Shown: positions 17,800 through 28,207 of the stretch, one piece after another | Numbering within the stretch: position 1 is the first letter of the stretch | Layout of the letters: each line of letters starts with the position of its first letter | Notes under the pieces: model-generated | What the model saw: only the letters and a program-made list of their open reading frames with translations | The model's database searches: none | What the model was told of the DNA's origin: nothing | NCBI GenBank assembly: GCA_009692615.1 | Contig: SHYW01000003.1 | Coordinates: 1 to 64,000, forward strand | Direction of reading: 5' to 3' | DNA from: Deltaproteobacteria bacterium | GTDB lineage: Bacteria > Desulfobacterota > Binatia > UBA9968 | DNA: 64,000 nucleotides | Translations under genes and position numbers: made by a program

Positions 17800-18215
17800 T
17801 GTCGGACTCTCGCTTTCTATTAGCTGATGGTTTCGCACGGGCAGCGAACTTCTGTCAACGAGAACAGCCTGGTTGCGTCAGTGTTAGTTCGAGCGTTGCT
17901 AAAAATGTTCTAGCTGCGCGTGGGGGAAAATCCCCCTTGATCCCCCTTTTCTAAAGGGGGATATGGATGCTAGACAGCTACCTGCACGTTCACGGGTCCA
18001 GCGAACGAAATGTCGCGCATGATCAGTTCTTCAAAGGGGGGAAGTTTAAAGTCTCCCTTTGTAAAGGGAGATTTAGAGGGATTTTGCCGATTGCGCGCCG
18101 CGACAAACTCGCCGGGGAAAAAACCGCCGTCAATAATTGCCACCGAAAAACCGTCCGCCGACTATTTCTTTACCGCTGATTAGAATTTTTCATCCGCCTA
18201 CGTTACACTCGTCAG
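17800..18215. other. divergent intergenic region with GGGGGAT palindromes
   Basis: This 416-bp gap separates the amidohydrolase and the SNF2 gene. It contains GGGGG-AAAAT-CCCCC (17922-17936), a perfect 10-bp hairpin (17940-17949 with 17953-17962, ATCCCCCTTT/AAAGGGGGAT) and a perfect 9-bp hairpin (18052-18060 with 18063-18071, TCTCCCTTT/AAAGGGAGA). The copies at 35314-35332 are related. No gene is supported. I see no promoter good enough to call. Confidence 0.7.
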
Positions 18216-21200
18216 ATGGCCGATTCTCTGACAGCGCGGCTTTTTAACCAGGTCGACCGGACTTCACAGGAGCGCGGCCGGGGTTATTTTTTGCACGGCG
18301 CGGTAACTTTCATCGAAGGCACAGCATGGACCATGCACGCCTCGGTGCAGGGGACGCGGCTCTACGACGTTCAGGTCAGCACCGAAAATCATCACGTCAA
18401 CGCTTCCTGTACCTGCCCTTTTTTCGAGCGCGAGGAAGAACCGTGCAAGCATGTTTGGGCAGCTTTGTTGGCGGCCGAACGGGGCGGCTTGTTGTCGGGA
18501 CTCAACTCTTTGGCGGCGCCGCATTTACGCGGTGTGCCGGCGCAACCGTTGGTGACCAGCGCGGGCACGAAGGCGCGGCCGCAGACGCGAGTGGCGCCGC
18601 CGACTTGGAAACAACAGCTGCAAAACCTCCGCGGTCAGCTCGAAGCCGCGGCGGTGCGAGACGACGGCAAACCGGCAGGCGAACGTGAATTGATGTATTT
18701 CATCTCGGCCGACGATTCCCTGCGGGCCGGCCAGCTGCGCTTGCAGCTCGCCCAACGCGAGCGCAAAGCCGACGGCAACTGGGGCAAGCTCAAGCACAAA
18801 AAATTTACCGTCTTGGACGTCGCCCAGTTGAGCGACGCCATCGATCGCCGCGTGCTCACCATGTTGCTCGGCGCCAGCGACGATTTCGGTTATGGCTATG
18901 GTTTGGGCGCACACTCGAGTCAGTTCTCTCTGGCGCCGACGATGTGGGATATTGCGCTGCCCCTGATGTGCTCGACGGGACGCTGCATTCTGCGCGAGTC
19001 GGTGGTCGACGATGATTTAACCGCGCTCCAATGGGACGGCGACGCGCCTTGGGATTTCGCCCTGCGCGTCGGGCCGGTGGAGGGTCGTAAACAATATAGC
19101 GTCAGCGGCGTCTTGCGCCGCGGCGACGCGGAAATGGCGCTGTCCTATCCCAATCTCATGGTCGCCGGCGGCTTGGTGATTTACGACAACATCGCGGCGC
19201 CGCTCAACGACGCCGGCGTGTTTGTCTGGATCGATCTGCTGCGCAGTCGGGAAACCCTGCGCTTCGCCAAGGGTGAAGCCGATGAGTTCATCGACGAATT
19301 ATTGCATCTGCCGCGCCAGCCGCGCCTCGAATTGACCGAAGAGCTGCGCTTCGAGATCGTCTCGGCGCGTCCTAAGCCGAATCTAACGATCAAGCCGGGG
19401 CGCAGCGATCCCTGGGGCCGCGATTACGTCAGCGCCAATTTGGCTTTCGATTACGATGGCAATCTGATTGACGCTTCGCTGACCCGGCAAAATATTTATC
19501 AGAAGAACCGGCGCCGGGTGATCGAACGGGATTTGGCCGGCGAAGCGAGCGCCAAGGCGCGGCTCTCGCAGCTCGGCTTTCGCGACGGCTATTTGCTCCG
19601 CGATGGCCAGTTCGAGCTGCCCGCCGAGCGCATGGCGCGCGCCGTGCGTGCGCTCACCCAGGAAGGTTGGCGCGTCGAGGCCGAGGGTAAGCTCTATCGC
19701 AACGCCGGCAAGGTCAGCATGCAGATCAGCTCCGGCGTCGACTGGTTCGATCTCGACGGCGGCGCCGAGTTTGGCGATAGCCGGGTATCGTTGCCGAAAC
19801 TGCTGCGCGCCATCAAGCAGGGCGAACAGAGCGTGCGCTTGGACGACGGCTCCATGGGGATCATTCCGGAAGAGTGGTTGTCCAAGTATCGTTTGCTCGC
19901 CAATCTTGGCAGCGTCAGCGGCAGCCATCTGCGTTTTACCCGGCCCCAAGCGGGCTTGCTCGACGCTCTGCTCGCCAATGAGCCGGATGTCAACGTCGAC
20001 GAATTGTTTTCCCGCGTGCGCCGCGAGTTGAGCGAGTTTGCCGGCGTCATCGCGGTGGACGCGCCCGCCGGTCTATGCGGCGAACTGCGCGGCTATCAGC
20101 GCGAAGGATTGGGCTGGTTGGAGTTTCTCCAACGCTTCGGTTTCGGCGGCTGCCTCGCCGATGACATGGGTCTGGGCAAAACCATACAAGTCTTGGCGAT
20201 GCTCGAATCGCGCCGCGCCTTGCGTTCTAAGAATGGCGCCGCCGCGCATCCGCCGTCGTTGGTGGTGGTGCCCAGGTCGTTGATGTTTCACTGGCGCGAG
20301 GAAGCGGCGCGCTTCGCGCCGGAAATAAAGATCCTCGAACATTTCGGCAGTGCCCGGCGCGTGCCGGACCGCCATTTTAACGACTACGATTTGGTCATCA
20401 CGACTTACGGCACGCTCACTCGCGATGCTCTGCATTTAAAAAAGATTCACTTCGAGTACGCCATTCTCGACGAAGCCCAAGCGGTGAAAAATGCCAGCAC
20501 CTTATCGGCCAAAGCGGTGCGTTTGCTGCAAGCCGATCATCGCCTGGCCTTGAGCGGTACGCCGGTGGAAAATCATTTGGGCGAACTTTGGAGCCTGTTT
20601 GAATTTCTCAATCCCGGCATGCTCGGCCACGCTTCGGCCTTCGGCGGCGCCGGGCGCAATCCGGATGTGGCGACGCGCGCACTGTTGGCGCGGGCGCTGC
20701 GGCCGTTTATCTTGCGCCGCACCAAGGGGCAGGTGGCTAAGGAGTTGCCGCTCAAGACCGAACAGACATTGTATTGCGATCTCGAAGGCGAGGAGCGCAA
20801 ACATTACAACGAGCTGCGCGATTATTACCGCGACAAGCTGCTCAAGAACGTCGCTAGCGATGGACTTAAGAAGTCGAAATTTCAAGTCCTCGAAGCGTTA
20901 CTGCGTTTGCGTCAAGCGGCCTGTCATCCAGGTTTGATCGACAAGGGAAGCGTTCATCTCGGCAGCGCTAAACTCGACGCCTTGATGGCGCAACTGGAGC
21001 AGGTTCTCGAAGAGGATCACAAAGCGCTGGTGTTCTCGCAGTTCACCAGCTTGCTGGCGATCTTGCGCGATCGGCTCGACAGCGCGAAGATCCCTTACGC
21101 CTATCTCGACGGCCGCACCCGCGACCGCCAAGCCAAGGTCGAACAGTTTCAAAACGATCCCAACACCAGACTGTTTCTAATTAGCTTGAAGGCCGGCGGC

Positions 21201-21470
21201 TTGGGCTTGAACTTGCACGCCGCCGAATATGTTTATCTGCTCGATCCCTGGTGGAACCCGGCGGTGGAAGCGCAGGCAATCGACCGCGCCCACCGCATCG
21301 GCCAAACCCGCCAGGTGTTCGCCTACCGCCTGATCGCCCGCGACACGGTCGAAGAAAAAGTTTTAGAATTACAAAAATCGAAGCGCGACTTGGCCGACGC
21401 GATCATCACTGAGGATAACAGCGTGATGCGCAACCTGACCCGCGACGATTTGGAATTGCTGCTATCGTGA
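18216..21470 (+). CDS. SWIM zinc-finger SNF2-family helicase/ATPase
   Basis: The 1084-aa protein is a bacterial SNF2 translocase. Near residues 64-80 'CTCPFFEREEEPCKHVW' is a SWIM zinc finger (C-x-C-x-n-C-x-H). A long middle region follows, then the SNF2 ATPase: 'DDMGLGKT' (about 649-656), 'DEAQAVKN' (about 750), 'LSGTPVENHLGELWS' (about 778), and the C-terminal lobe with 'VFSQF' (about 938), 'DPWWNPAVE' and 'QAIDRAHRIGQ' (about 1021). All helicase motifs look intact. Proteins of this design remodel protein-DNA or RNA polymerase complexes and sometimes occur in defence loci; no methylase or nuclease partner is beside it here. Start ATG 18216 follows a leader with weak Shine-Dalgarno. Confidence 0.93.
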   Translation: MADSLTARLFNQVDRTSQERGRGYFLHGAVTFIEGTAWTMHASVQGTRLYDVQVSTENHHVNASCTCPFFEREEEPCKHVWAALLAAERGGLLSGLNSLAAPHLRGVPAQPLVTSAGTKARPQTRVAPPTWKQQLQNLRGQLEAAAVRDDGKPAGERELMYFISADDSLRAGQLRLQLAQRERKADGNWGKLKHKKFTVLDVAQLSDAIDRRVLTMLLGASDDFGYGYGLGAHSSQFSLAPTMWDIALPLMCSTGRCILRESVVDDDLTALQWDGDAPWDFALRVGPVEGRKQYSVSGVLRRGDAEMALSYPNLMVAGGLVIYDNIAAPLNDAGVFVWIDLLRSRETLRFAKGEADEFIDELLHLPRQPRLELTEELRFEIVSARPKPNLTIKPGRSDPWGRDYVSANLAFDYDGNLIDASLTRQNIYQKNRRRVIERDLAGEASAKARLSQLGFRDGYLLRDGQFELPAERMARAVRALTQEGWRVEAEGKLYRNAGKVSMQISSGVDWFDLDGGAEFGDSRVSLPKLLRAIKQGEQSVRLDDGSMGIIPEEWLSKYRLLANLGSVSGSHLRFTRPQAGLLDALLANEPDVNVDELFSRVRRELSEFAGVIAVDAPAGLCGELRGYQREGLGWLEFLQRFGFGGCLADDMGLGKTIQVLAMLESRRALRSKNGAAAHPPSLVVVPRSLMFHWREEAARFAPEIKILEHFGSARRVPDRHFNDYDLVITTYGTLTRDALHLKKIHFEYAILDEAQAVKNASTLSAKAVRLLQADHRLALSGTPVENHLGELWSLFEFLNPGMLGHASAFGGAGRNPDVATRALLARALRPFILRRTKGQVAKELPLKTEQTLYCDLEGEERKHYNELRDYYRDKLLKNVASDGLKKSKFQVLEALLRLRQAACHPGLIDKGSVHLGSAKLDALMAQLEQVLEEDHKALVFSQFTSLLAILRDRLDSAKIPYAYLDGRTRDRQAKVEQFQNDPNTRLFLISLKAGGLGLNLHAAEYVYLLDPWWNPAVEAQAIDRAHRIGQTRQVFAYRLIARDTVEEKVLELQKSKRDLADAIITEDNSVMRNLTRDDLELLLS

Positions 21471-21477
21471 TTCGGAT

Positions 21478-21620
21478 TTTCACCACAGAGGACATGGTTC
21501 GACTCCGCTCACCACAGGCGACGATCACAGAGTAGGGGCCGGTCGCGACCGGCCCGGTCGGAGTCGGAAATTTAACCGCACCCTTCGTCACGCTCAGGGC
21601 GACCGGGAACGCAAACTACG
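21478..21620. repeat. composite palindromic repeat array C
   Basis: Modules: CACCACAGAGGACA (21481-21494), interrupted by a GGTTCGACTCCGCTCACCAC segment (21497-21516); GTA plus the 20-nt perfect palindrome GGGCCGGTCGCGACCGGCCC (21536-21555), identical to that at 8792; CCGCA (21576-21580); a CCCTTCG...CTCAGGGC insert; and CGCAAACTACGCAAAG (21610-21625 region). Order matches array A. Confidence 0.85.
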
Positions 21621-21670
21621 CAAAGCTCGGACTCGGTCCGCGCACGACCACGACCACGATCACGATTCCG

Positions 21671-22723
21671 TTACGTTCCCTTGCGGGCGATCTCCTTTAA
21701 TAACCGGTGCCAGCCGTCGAGGGATTCTTCGTATTGCGCCACGGTGCCGCCTTTTTCGGGATACCAGCGTTTGAAGCCGTAATCTTTGTGGGTAACGCCG
21801 AAAAATAAATCCTCATAAATTTTTTGGCCTTCGGGGCTCATTAAAAAATCGACGAACAGCAGCGCGGCGTGGGGTCGCGGCGCGTTCACATAAACCGCTG
21901 CGCCGCCGGCGCTCGCCACCACCAGGTCCAGCGGCACCCAGGCCACCGGCGCGCCGCGTCGGGCGGCGACGTTGGTGGCGCTGAAGAACTGACTCGGCGA
22001 GCCGTAGATTTCGCCGGCCGCGACGAGTTGGGTTAGGGCGCTGCCGGCCATCATGTGCATACGGATATTTTGTTCCTTCAGCCTTCTGACCCAGGCTAAG
22101 CCTTTGGTTTTGACCATTGCCCCGATAATGCGCGCGCCGGTGTCTTCGCCGGCGATCCCCAGGTTGTCACGCAGCGCGGGTTTCAACAGCCCTTCGAAAT
22201 CTTTCGGCACGTCGGCGGCATTCAAATAACGCTTGTTGTAGCCGAAACCGACGTAGGATTCGCGCACGATGGTCCACATTACGGTGTTTTTGGCTGCCCG
22301 TTCTTTGGCATCCTCGGGAAACACCGCCAGGTGCGGCGAGGTATAAGGCAGCAACAACTGGCTCTCGCGAAAAGTCATCATGCCGCCGGGGGTGGTCTCG
22401 ATGGCGTCGGCGATATGGCGGCGCGCTTTGGCTTCGGTCAGCAGCCGTTGCGCTAACGCGCTCGACCCGGTCCGGTAGGTATCTACGGTCACACCCTGAT
22501 ATTTCTTCTCGAAGGCGGCGGTGATCTGTTTGTTCTGATCGGTGGCCAGCGTGGTGTACCAGACCAGTTTGCCCTCGCGCTTGGCGCCGTCGAACAGGAG
22601 GCGCTCGCGGTCCGCGCCGCTGTAGGTAGCCAGCTCGCTCGATGTCATCGGTTTAGCGGTTTGGCTCCAAGCGGGGGCGGCAAAAATGGAGCAAACAAAT
22701 AGAGTTAGGGCGATCGGGTTCAT
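21671..22723 (-). CDS. extracellular solute-binding protein, iron/putrescine-type PBP2
   Basis: This 350-aa periplasmic protein starts with a signal peptide (MNPIALTLFVCSIFAAPAWSQ) and continues with the pattern of family-1/Fe(III)-type binding proteins: 'REGKLVWYTTLATDQNKQI', 'AFEKKYQGVTVDTYRTGSS', 'RHIADAIETTPGG', and 'AYVNAPRP...FVDFLMSPEGQKI' near the C-terminus. ATG 22723, with GAGG 5 nt upstream, is preferred over the GTG two codons earlier that overlaps it. It has no permease or ATPase neighbour. In these genomes such proteins are often not iron-specific and may bind organic acids. It resembles the protein at 55303. Confidence 0.87.
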   Translation of the reverse strand: MNPIALTLFVCSIFAAPAWSQTAKPMTSSELATYSGADRERLLFDGAKREGKLVWYTTLATDQNKQITAAFEKKYQGVTVDTYRTGSSALAQRLLTEAKARRHIADAIETTPGGMMTFRESQLLLPYTSPHLAVFPEDAKERAAKNTVMWTIVRESYVGFGYNKRYLNAADVPKDFEGLLKPALRDNLGIAGEDTGARIIGAMVKTKGLAWVRRLKEQNIRMHMMAGSALTQLVAAGEIYGSPSQFFSATNVAARRGAPVAWVPLDLVVASAGGAAVYVNAPRPHAALLFVDFLMSPEGQKIYEDLFFGVTHKDYGFKRWYPEKGGTVAQYEESLDGWHRLLKEIARKGT

Positions 22724-22916
22724 CGACACCTCGGGTTTTTGCTAAGCGCGATTCTCGCCCCGAGATTAGTGCAAAATATTCGCCGCGGCAATGCGCCGAC
22801 AATTAAATTTCGCATTGCCATGAATCTTCCGGAGGCGCCGGCGTTCGCGCCCTGGGCCTTGCATTGGCGATATTTACTATGTTAGAAATTTATCTACACT
22901 TTAGGAGTTCCTACTC

Positions 22917-22941
22917 AAAGTGGGCTTTGCCCGCTTTTTTT
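22917..22941 (+). terminator. hairpin and T-run ahead of rimP (leader attenuator)
   Basis: Arms 22917-22925 and 22929-22937 (AAAGTGGGC with GCCCGCTTT, one G-T pair) around a TTT loop are followed by T-rich sequence to 22941. The GTGGGC/GCCC(A)C hairpin with a T tract just upstream of rimP is seen in many proteobacteria, so it is likely the conserved leader of the nusA operon, acting as an attenuator. It begins 54 bp before the rimP start. Confidence 0.7.
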
Positions 22942-22970
22942 GTTTCTGGGGTCGGTAGCGATCCGCGATC

Positions 22971-23438
22971 ATGGACACGGCGATCGAAAAGGTTTGGCAA
23001 ATGGCCGCGCCACTGGCGCTGAGCGAAGGATTGGAAGTCGTCGACATCGAACTGAAATCCGAAGGCGGCCGCGGTGGCCGGGTATTGCGTTTGTATCTCG
23101 ACAAAGAGGGCGGCCCGAACATCGACGAATTGGGCCGGGTCAGCCGGGGGCTAAGCGATCTGTTGGACGAGCGCGATGTCGTCGACGGCAATTACACTTT
23201 GGAAGTCTCTTCACCGGGGATCAACCGCCCGCTGCGCCGGCCGGAACACTTCGAACGCTTTGTCGGTAAAAAGATCCGTGTACGCACGCGCGATATGATC
23301 AACGGCCGGAGAGCGTTTCTCGGCGAGTTGCTGGAAGTCTCGGCGGAAAGGATCGCCGTGGACCAAGACGGTGTGCGTTGGGATATTCCATTTACGCAGA
23401 TAGAAAAATCCAATTATGAGCACGACTGGGGCGCCTAA
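22971..23438 (+). CDS. rimP: ribosome maturation factor RimP
   Basis: The 155-aa protein assists 30S subunit maturation. It has the two-domain RimP layout: an N-terminal alpha/beta domain with 'EGLEVVDIELKSEGGRGGR' divided around 'VLRLYLDKEGGPNIDEL', then 'YTLEVSSPGINRPLRRPEHF' leading to the C-terminal SH3-like domain ('DGVRWDIPF'). The length is typical. It is first in the rimP-nusA-rnpM-infB-ylxP-rbfA-truB operon, with its stop one base before the nusA start. The upstream hairpin and T-run suggest control at the leader. Confidence 0.97.
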   Translation: MDTAIEKVWQMAAPLALSEGLEVVDIELKSEGGRGGRVLRLYLDKEGGPNIDELGRVSRGLSDLLDERDVVDGNYTLEVSSPGINRPLRRPEHFERFVGKKIRVRTRDMINGRRAFLGELLEVSAERIAVDQDGVRWDIPFTQIEKSNYEHDWGA

Positions 23439-23439
23439 T

Positions 23440-24780
23440 ATGCAGCAGGACTTAAATCGCGTCATCGAACAGGTAAGTAAAGAGAAGGGCATCGACAAAG
23501 CGATTCTCATCAGCGCTTTGGAAAACGCGATGATTTCGGCGGCCAAGAAAACCTTCGGCCATCAGCGCAAGATCGAAGCCCAGTACAATGCCGAGATCGG
23601 CGAAGTCGAGCTTTTCGAAGCCAAGACCGTCGTTGAGACCGTGCAGGATGCCGCCACCGAAATCACCCGCGACGAAGCGCGTGAGAATCTCGATCCCGAT
23701 GCCGAAGTCGGCGACGAGCTCTTGTCCAAATTGGACTCGAGTCTGTTCGGCCGTATCGCGGCGCAAGCGGCCAAGCAGAACATCGTACAAAAGGTGCGCG
23801 ACGCCGAGCGGGAAATCATTTACAACGAGTTCAAAGGCCGGGAAGGCCAATTGGTCAACGGTATCGTGCAGCGCTTCGAAAAGCGTAACCTGATCGTCAA
23901 CCTCGGCCGCACCGATGCGATTCTGCCGGAAAAAGAGCAGGTGCCGCGGGAACGTTATCGCCAGGGCGATCGGATTCGCGCTTACATCGTCAGCGTCGAG
24001 ATCACCAGCCGCGGTCCGCAGATCGTTTTGTCGCGCACCCATCCGGGCATGTTGATTCAATTATTCGCCCAGGAAGTGCCGGAGATCTACGAAGGCATCG
24101 TCGAAGTCAAAGGCGCGGCGCGGGAACCGGGTGGCCGGGCCAAGATCGCCGTGGTCTCCCATGACAGCGATGTCGATCCGGTGGGCGCGTGCGTCGGCAT
24201 GAAGGGCACCCGGGTGCAGTCCGTGGTGCAGGAACTGCGCGGCGAAAAAATCGACATTGTGCACTGGATCGCCGATCAGGCGGAATATGTTTGCCGCGCT
24301 TTGGCGCCGGCCAAGGTTTCCAAAATCATCATCGATGACGAAGACCATACCATGCAAGTGGTCGTGCCGGACGATCAACAGTCCCTCGCGATTGGCAAAA
24401 AAGGCCAAAACGTCCGCCTCGCCTCGCGTCTGACCGGCTGGCGTATCGACGTTTGCAGCGAAGCGGAGGCCGAAGAAGAGACGCGTCAGGCGCGGCAATC
24501 GATCAATTCGATTCCCGGCATTGGCGATATCGCCGGTGAGCTGCTTTATCAAGAGGGTTTCAAATCGGCGGAAGATGTTGCCGACAGCGCCCTGGAAGAA
24601 ATTATGGACGTCGAAGGCATCAGCAAAGAGAAAGCCGAAGCGCTGCATCAGTCGGCCAAACAGTATGTCGTCGAGAAGCGCGCTCAAGAAGCGGAGCTGG
24701 CGGCGCGCGCCGCCGAAGTGGCCGCTCTAGAGGCGGCGGCTGCAGCGGAAGCAGCGGCCGCGGTGGAGAGCGAATCGTAA
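23440..24780 (+). CDS. nusA: transcription termination/antitermination factor NusA
   Basis: The 446-aa protein binds RNA polymerase and nascent RNA to control pausing, termination and antitermination. Domains in order are the NusA N-terminal domain, an S1 domain ('[17 protein letters not shown]'), two KH domains ('[19 protein letters not shown]', '[12 protein letters not shown]') and a C-terminal helix-hairpin-helix region ('[17 protein letters not shown]', '[13 protein letters not shown]'). It ends in an Ala-Glu-rich tail. I chose ATG 23440, preceded by GGGG, over ATG 23416, which overlaps rimP by 23 bases and has no ribosome-binding site. Confidence 0.97.
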   Translation: MQQDLNRVIEQVSKEKGIDKAILISALENAMISAAKKTFGHQRKIEAQYNAEIGEVELFEAKTVVETVQDAATEITRDEARENLDPDAEVGDELLSKLDSSLFGRIAAQAAKQNIVQKVRDAEREIIYNEFKGREGQLVNGIVQRFEKRNLIVNLGRTDAILPEKEQVPRERYRQGDRIRAYIVSVEITSRGPQIVLSRTHPGMLIQLFAQEVPEIYEGIVEVKGAAREPGGRAKIAVVSHDSDVDPVGACVGMKGTRVQSVVQELRGEKIDIVHWIADQAEYVCRALAPAKVSKIIIDDEDHTMQVVVPDDQQSLAIGKKGQNVRLASRLTGWRIDVCSEAEAEEETRQARQSINSIPGIGDIAGELLYQEGFKSAEDVADSALEEIMDVEGISKEKAEALHQSAKQYVVEKRAQEAELAARAAEVAALEAAAAAEAAAAVESES

Positions 24781-24797
24781 TCGAGACCACCGGTGCG

Positions 24798-25067
24798 ATG
24801 GCGAAGCGTGGGTATCGGCCGCAACGCACTTGTTTGGGTTGCGGTGCCCGGGCGGATCAAGCGCAGATGATACGGCTCGCCGCGGCGGGACCGGATCAAT
24901 TACGAGTCGAACGCCATCAAGGGCGGGGCGGCTATCTACACCGCGATGAGCGCTGTCAAAGAGCATTTGTCGGGCGCAAGGGAATGTACCGGGCGTTTCA
25001 CGTTGAAGTGAACCGCGCGGCGAAAACAAAATTGATCGAAGAATTAACGGGTCGCGACGGGGAGTAA
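24798..25067 (+). CDS. rnpM: YlxR/DUF448 family RNA-binding protein
   Basis: This 89-aa basic protein has the YlxR signature: 'PQRTCLGCGARADQAQMIRL' near the start and 'GRGGYLHRDERCQRAF' further on. In Bacillus the homologue (RnpM) binds and modulates the RNase P RNA. The position between nusA and infB is the classical one. It lies 17 bp after nusA and 6 bp before infB. The usual second-position cysteine pattern C-x2-C is present. Confidence 0.93.
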   Translation: MAKRGYRPQRTCLGCGARADQAQMIRLAAAGPDQLRVERHQGRGGYLHRDERCQRAFVGRKGMYRAFHVEVNRAAKTKLIEELTGRDGE

Positions 25068-25073
25068 GACGAG

Positions 25074-27824
25074 ATGGGAAAGACGAGAGTCCATCTACTA
25101 GCAAAAGACTTGGGGATCGCGACCAAAGATCTGATCGCCCAGCTTGAGAAGATGGGGATGCGTGGGCGCAAGTCTCAGAGCGCTCTGGAAGACGACGAAG
25201 TCGTGCGCATTCGCGCCGCCTACACCGCGTTGGAAAAGCCGCAAGTTCACGTCGGCGAGGAAAAGATTGTCGCCGATCGCATGGTCGTGGCCGAAGAAGA
25301 GGGGCAGCCCAGCATCGAATCCCATGAGACCGTTGTCGAACGGCGCGTGCGTGCCAACGTCATTCGCCGTCGCACCAGTCGAGTGGAAGTGGCCCCGAGC
25401 GAACCGCCGGCGGTTGCCGCGGAAGCGGCGCCAGAGCCGGTAATCGAAGCATCGCCGGTTGAAGTGGCGGCGGAAATTCCGCCGGCGCCGGTGCCAGCGA
25501 TGGCCGAGATCACGGCCCAGCAAAGCGCGCCGGTGATTGAAGTCACCGCGCCGCTTGCGCCCGTCGAAGCCGAGACTCGCGCCCCGTCTATTCACGCGCC
25601 CGTCGTTGAAATCGCACCAGCGGCGCCCGTCGAAATTATTCCGGCCGTCGCGCCCGCACCGCCGCCTCGGGTAGTCGCGGAACCGGCGCCGACGATGCAG
25701 CAAGCCGTGCCGAAAGTTTCGCGCATTCTTGGCCGTATCGACCTTAAGCAAACCCAGCGTATCGAACCGGCGCCGACGCCGGTGCTACGCCGGCCGCCGC
25801 AAGCCGCTCGTCCAAGCGAAGCGCCGCGGCCGACCGATGGTTTGCCGCCGCCTGCGGGAGCCGGCGACAAGCCGAAAACCGGGCGCCATAAAAAGCGCGT
25901 GGTTAAAAAACACGATGTCTTGGAAACCCGTGAAAGCGAAGTGCGGGGCGGCCGGTTTCAGAAAAAGCGTCGGGCGCTTCCTGGCAAAGATGCCAGACGA
26001 ACAGAGATCACGGTTCCCAAAGCGAGCAAGCGGGTCGTCAAGATTTCCGAAGTGATCACCGTGGGCGATTTGTCGCGCGAGATGGGCGTCAAAGCCGGCG
26101 ACGTGATTAAAAAGCTCATGGGCATGGGCATGATGGCGACCATCAACCAAGTGCTTGATGCCGATACCGCGACTTTGATCGCTTCTGAATTCGATCACCA
26201 AGTGGAAAACGTCGCCTTCGACGCCGACAGCATGTTGGAAGTCGAACACCAGGCCGACGAACAGGAAGTCGCGCTGGTATCGCGCCCTCCGGTGGTGACG
26301 ATCATGGGCCACGTCGATCACGGCAAGACTTCTTTGCTCGATGCCATTCGCAGCACCAACGTGACTGCTCATGAGCATGGCGGCATCACCCAACATATCG
26401 GCGCCTATCACGTCCAAGTCGACGGCCGCAGCGTCACCTTTCTCGATACTCCCGGTCACGAAGCGTTCACCGCCATGCGCGCCCGCGGCGCCAAGGTGAC
26501 CGATATCGTCGTCTTGGTGGTTGCCGCCGATGACGGCGTCATGCCGCAGACGATCGAGGCGATCAATCACGCGCGCGCCGCCGAAGTTCCGATCATCGTC
26601 GCGGTCAACAAGATCGACCGGCCCGATGCCAATTTGGAAAAAGTCAAAAAGGGAATGTCCGAATACGGCTTAGCGGCGGAAGATTGGGGTGGCGACACGG
26701 TGTTCGCGCCGGTGTCGGCCAAGACCCATGAGGGGATTCCGCATTTACTAGAAATGCTCCAACTGCAAGCCGATATTTTAGAGCTCAAAGCCAATCCTGA
26801 AAAACTCGCGCGCGGCACCATCGTCGAAGCCAAGCTCGACCGCGGCCGCGGCCCGGTGGCGACTGTGCTGGTCCAGGAAGGCACGCTGCATGTCGGCGAC
26901 GCCTTTGTCTGCGGCGTGTTTTACGGCAAGGTGCGCGCCATGATCGACGATCAAGGCCATAAGGTCGAGACCGCGCCGCCGTCGTTCCCGGTGGAAATTC
27001 TCGGTTTGCAGGGTGTGCCGCTGGCGGGCGATTCCTTTGTTGCCGTGGCCGATGAAGCCAAGGCGCGCCAAGTCGCCGAGTTCCGCCACAGCAAACAGCG
27101 CGAAACCGAATTGGTCAAGTCGAGCAAAGTTTCCCTTGACGAACTCTACAGCCAGATCAAAGCCGGCGACGTCAAGGAACTCCGAGTCGTGCTCAAGGCC
27201 GACGTGCAAGGTTCGGTCGAGGCGGTGTCCGACGCGCTCACGCGCATGTCGACCGGCGACGTCAAACTCAAAGTGCTGCACGGCTCGGTGGGCGGTATTA
27301 CCGAAAGTGATATTTTACTCGCTGCGGCTTCCAACGCCATCGTCATCGGTTTCAACGTGCGGCCCGAATCCAAGGGCGCCGCGTTGGCGGCCAAAGAAGG
27401 CGTCGACGTGCGGCTCTACACGATCATTTACGAAGTGGTCGCCGATGTGCGCGCCGCCATGGAAGGTTTGTTGGAACCGACCTTCCGCGAGCAGGTTTTC
27501 GGCCGGGTGGAAATCCGCCAGATCTTCAACATCGCCGGCGTCGGCACCATCGCCGGCGGCTATGTCAGCGAAGGCAAGATCGCGCGCGGCAATCTGGTGC
27601 GCTTGCTGCGCGACCACGTGGTGGTGCACGAAGGCAAGCTCGCCAGTCTCAAGCGCTTCAAAGACGACGCCCGTGAAGTGGGCGCGGGTTATGAATGCGG
27701 TCTGTCGTTGGAAGGTTACCAAGATCTCAAGCAGGGCGACGTTCTCGAGAGCTACGAAAAGATTCCCGTCATTCGTCGAATCAACCCGAATCCGAATCCG
27801 ACCCGCCCGGAAGCGCGCGCGTAA
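25074..27824 (+). CDS. infB: translation initiation factor IF-2
   Basis: The 916-aa GTPase places initiator tRNA on the 30S subunit. It starts with an IF2 N-terminal domain (residues 1-55), followed by a long Ala-Pro-Glu-rich linker (about 100-285), a second IF2_N domain ('[19 protein letters not shown]'), and the G domain from about 410: G1 'GHVDHGKT', G2 '[10 protein letters not shown]', G3 'DTPGHEAF', G4 'NKID', G5 'SAK'. The C-terminal beta-barrel domains follow with '[11 protein letters not shown]'. All switch residues look intact. Confidence 0.98.
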   Translation: MGKTRVHLLAKDLGIATKDLIAQLEKMGMRGRKSQSALEDDEVVRIRAAYTALEKPQVHVGEEKIVADRMVVAEEEGQPSIESHETVVERRVRANVIRRRTSRVEVAPSEPPAVAAEAAPEPVIEASPVEVAAEIPPAPVPAMAEITAQQSAPVIEVTAPLAPVEAETRAPSIHAPVVEIAPAAPVEIIPAVAPAPPPRVVAEPAPTMQQAVPKVSRILGRIDLKQTQRIEPAPTPVLRRPPQAARPSEAPRPTDGLPPPAGAGDKPKTGRHKKRVVKKHDVLETRESEVRGGRFQKKRRALPGKDARRTEITVPKASKRVVKISEVITVGDLSREMGVKAGDVIKKLMGMGMMATINQVLDADTATLIASEFDHQVENVAFDADSMLEVEHQADEQEVALVSRPPVVTIMGHVDHGKTSLLDAIRSTNVTAHEHGGITQHIGAYHVQVDGRSVTFLDTPGHEAFTAMRARGAKVTDIVVLVVAADDGVMPQTIEAINHARAAEVPIIVAVNKIDRPDANLEKVKKGMSEYGLAAEDWGGDTVFAPVSAKTHEGIPHLLEMLQLQADILELKANPEKLARGTIVEAKLDRGRGPVATVLVQEGTLHVGDAFVCGVFYGKVRAMIDDQGHKVETAPPSFPVEILGLQGVPLAGDSFVAVADEAKARQVAEFRHSKQRETELVKSSKVSLDELYSQIKAGDVKELRVVLKADVQGSVEAVSDALTRMSTGDVKLKVLHGSVGGITESDILLAAASNAIVIGFNVRPESKGAALAAKEGVDVRLYTIIYEVVADVRAAMEGLLEPTFREQVFGRVEIRQIFNIAGVGTIAGGYVSEGKIARGNLVRLLRDHVVVHEGKLASLKRFKDDAREVGAGYECGLSLEGYQDLKQGDVLESYEKIPVIRRINPNPNPTRPEARA

Positions 27825-27859
27825 TTCGGGCGCCGCGCCGGTCAGTTTCAATTTTCTCC

Positions 27860-28147
27860 ATGGTCGTCGGTGTCCTCAAGCTCAACCTGGCGATTCCCGA
27901 AAATCATTCGCTCAAGGGCAAGCGCGGCGTCATCAAACGCATCCAGGCGCGGGCGGCCGAGCGTTTCAACGTTTCGGTGACCGAATGCGGCGACCAAGAT
28001 CTGTGGCAGAGCACGGTGCTCGGCTTCGCCGTCTCCGGAACCAGCCGGCCGGTGATCGAAGCGACGCTCAATAAAATCGTCGACTTCGTCGACGGTTTGG
28101 GTTTAGCCGAAGTGGGCGATTCCGGTGTGGAGTTTTTTTACTGCTGA
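27860..28147 (+). CDS. ylxP: DUF503 family protein YlxP
   Basis: The 95-aa product is a DUF503 protein: 'VGVLKLNLAIPENHSLKGKR' opening, 'KRIQARAAERFNVSV', and 'GVEFFYC' end. The start at ATG 27860 matches the family N-terminus; codons upstream overlap infB in another frame. The gene usually lies between infB and rbfA, as here, and the family is linked to ribosome maturation by position, without a proven reaction. It is followed by a palindromic repeat. Confidence 0.9.
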   Translation: MVVGVLKLNLAIPENHSLKGKRGVIKRIQARAAERFNVSVTECGDQDLWQSTVLGFAVSGTSRPVIEATLNKIVDFVDGLGLAEVGDSGVEFFYC

Positions 28148-28165
28148 GTGACAGATAAATGGTAT

Positions 28166-28185
28166 GGGCGCGATTGATCGCGCCC
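28166..28185. repeat. GGGC-stem-GCCC palindrome inside the nusA operon
   Basis: GGGCGCGAT-TG-ATCGCGCCC is a perfect 9-bp hairpin between ylxP and rbfA. An element with the same stem but TC in the loop occurs at 33379-33398, where it carries the GTAG flank of the repeat family. Lacking a T tract, it is unlikely to be a terminator. Confidence 0.8.
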
Positions 28186-28207
28186 TCAGACATTCTTGGT
28201 ACAATTC

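Noticed and set aside
18216-21470. SNF2 helicase as part of a defence system
   Set aside because: No nuclease, methylase or other defence partner lies beside it; the neighbours are an amidohydrolase and a binding protein.
22859-22887. Promoter for the rimP operon
   Set aside because: TTGCAT lacks a properly spaced -10; nearest candidates are 10 or 13 nt away.
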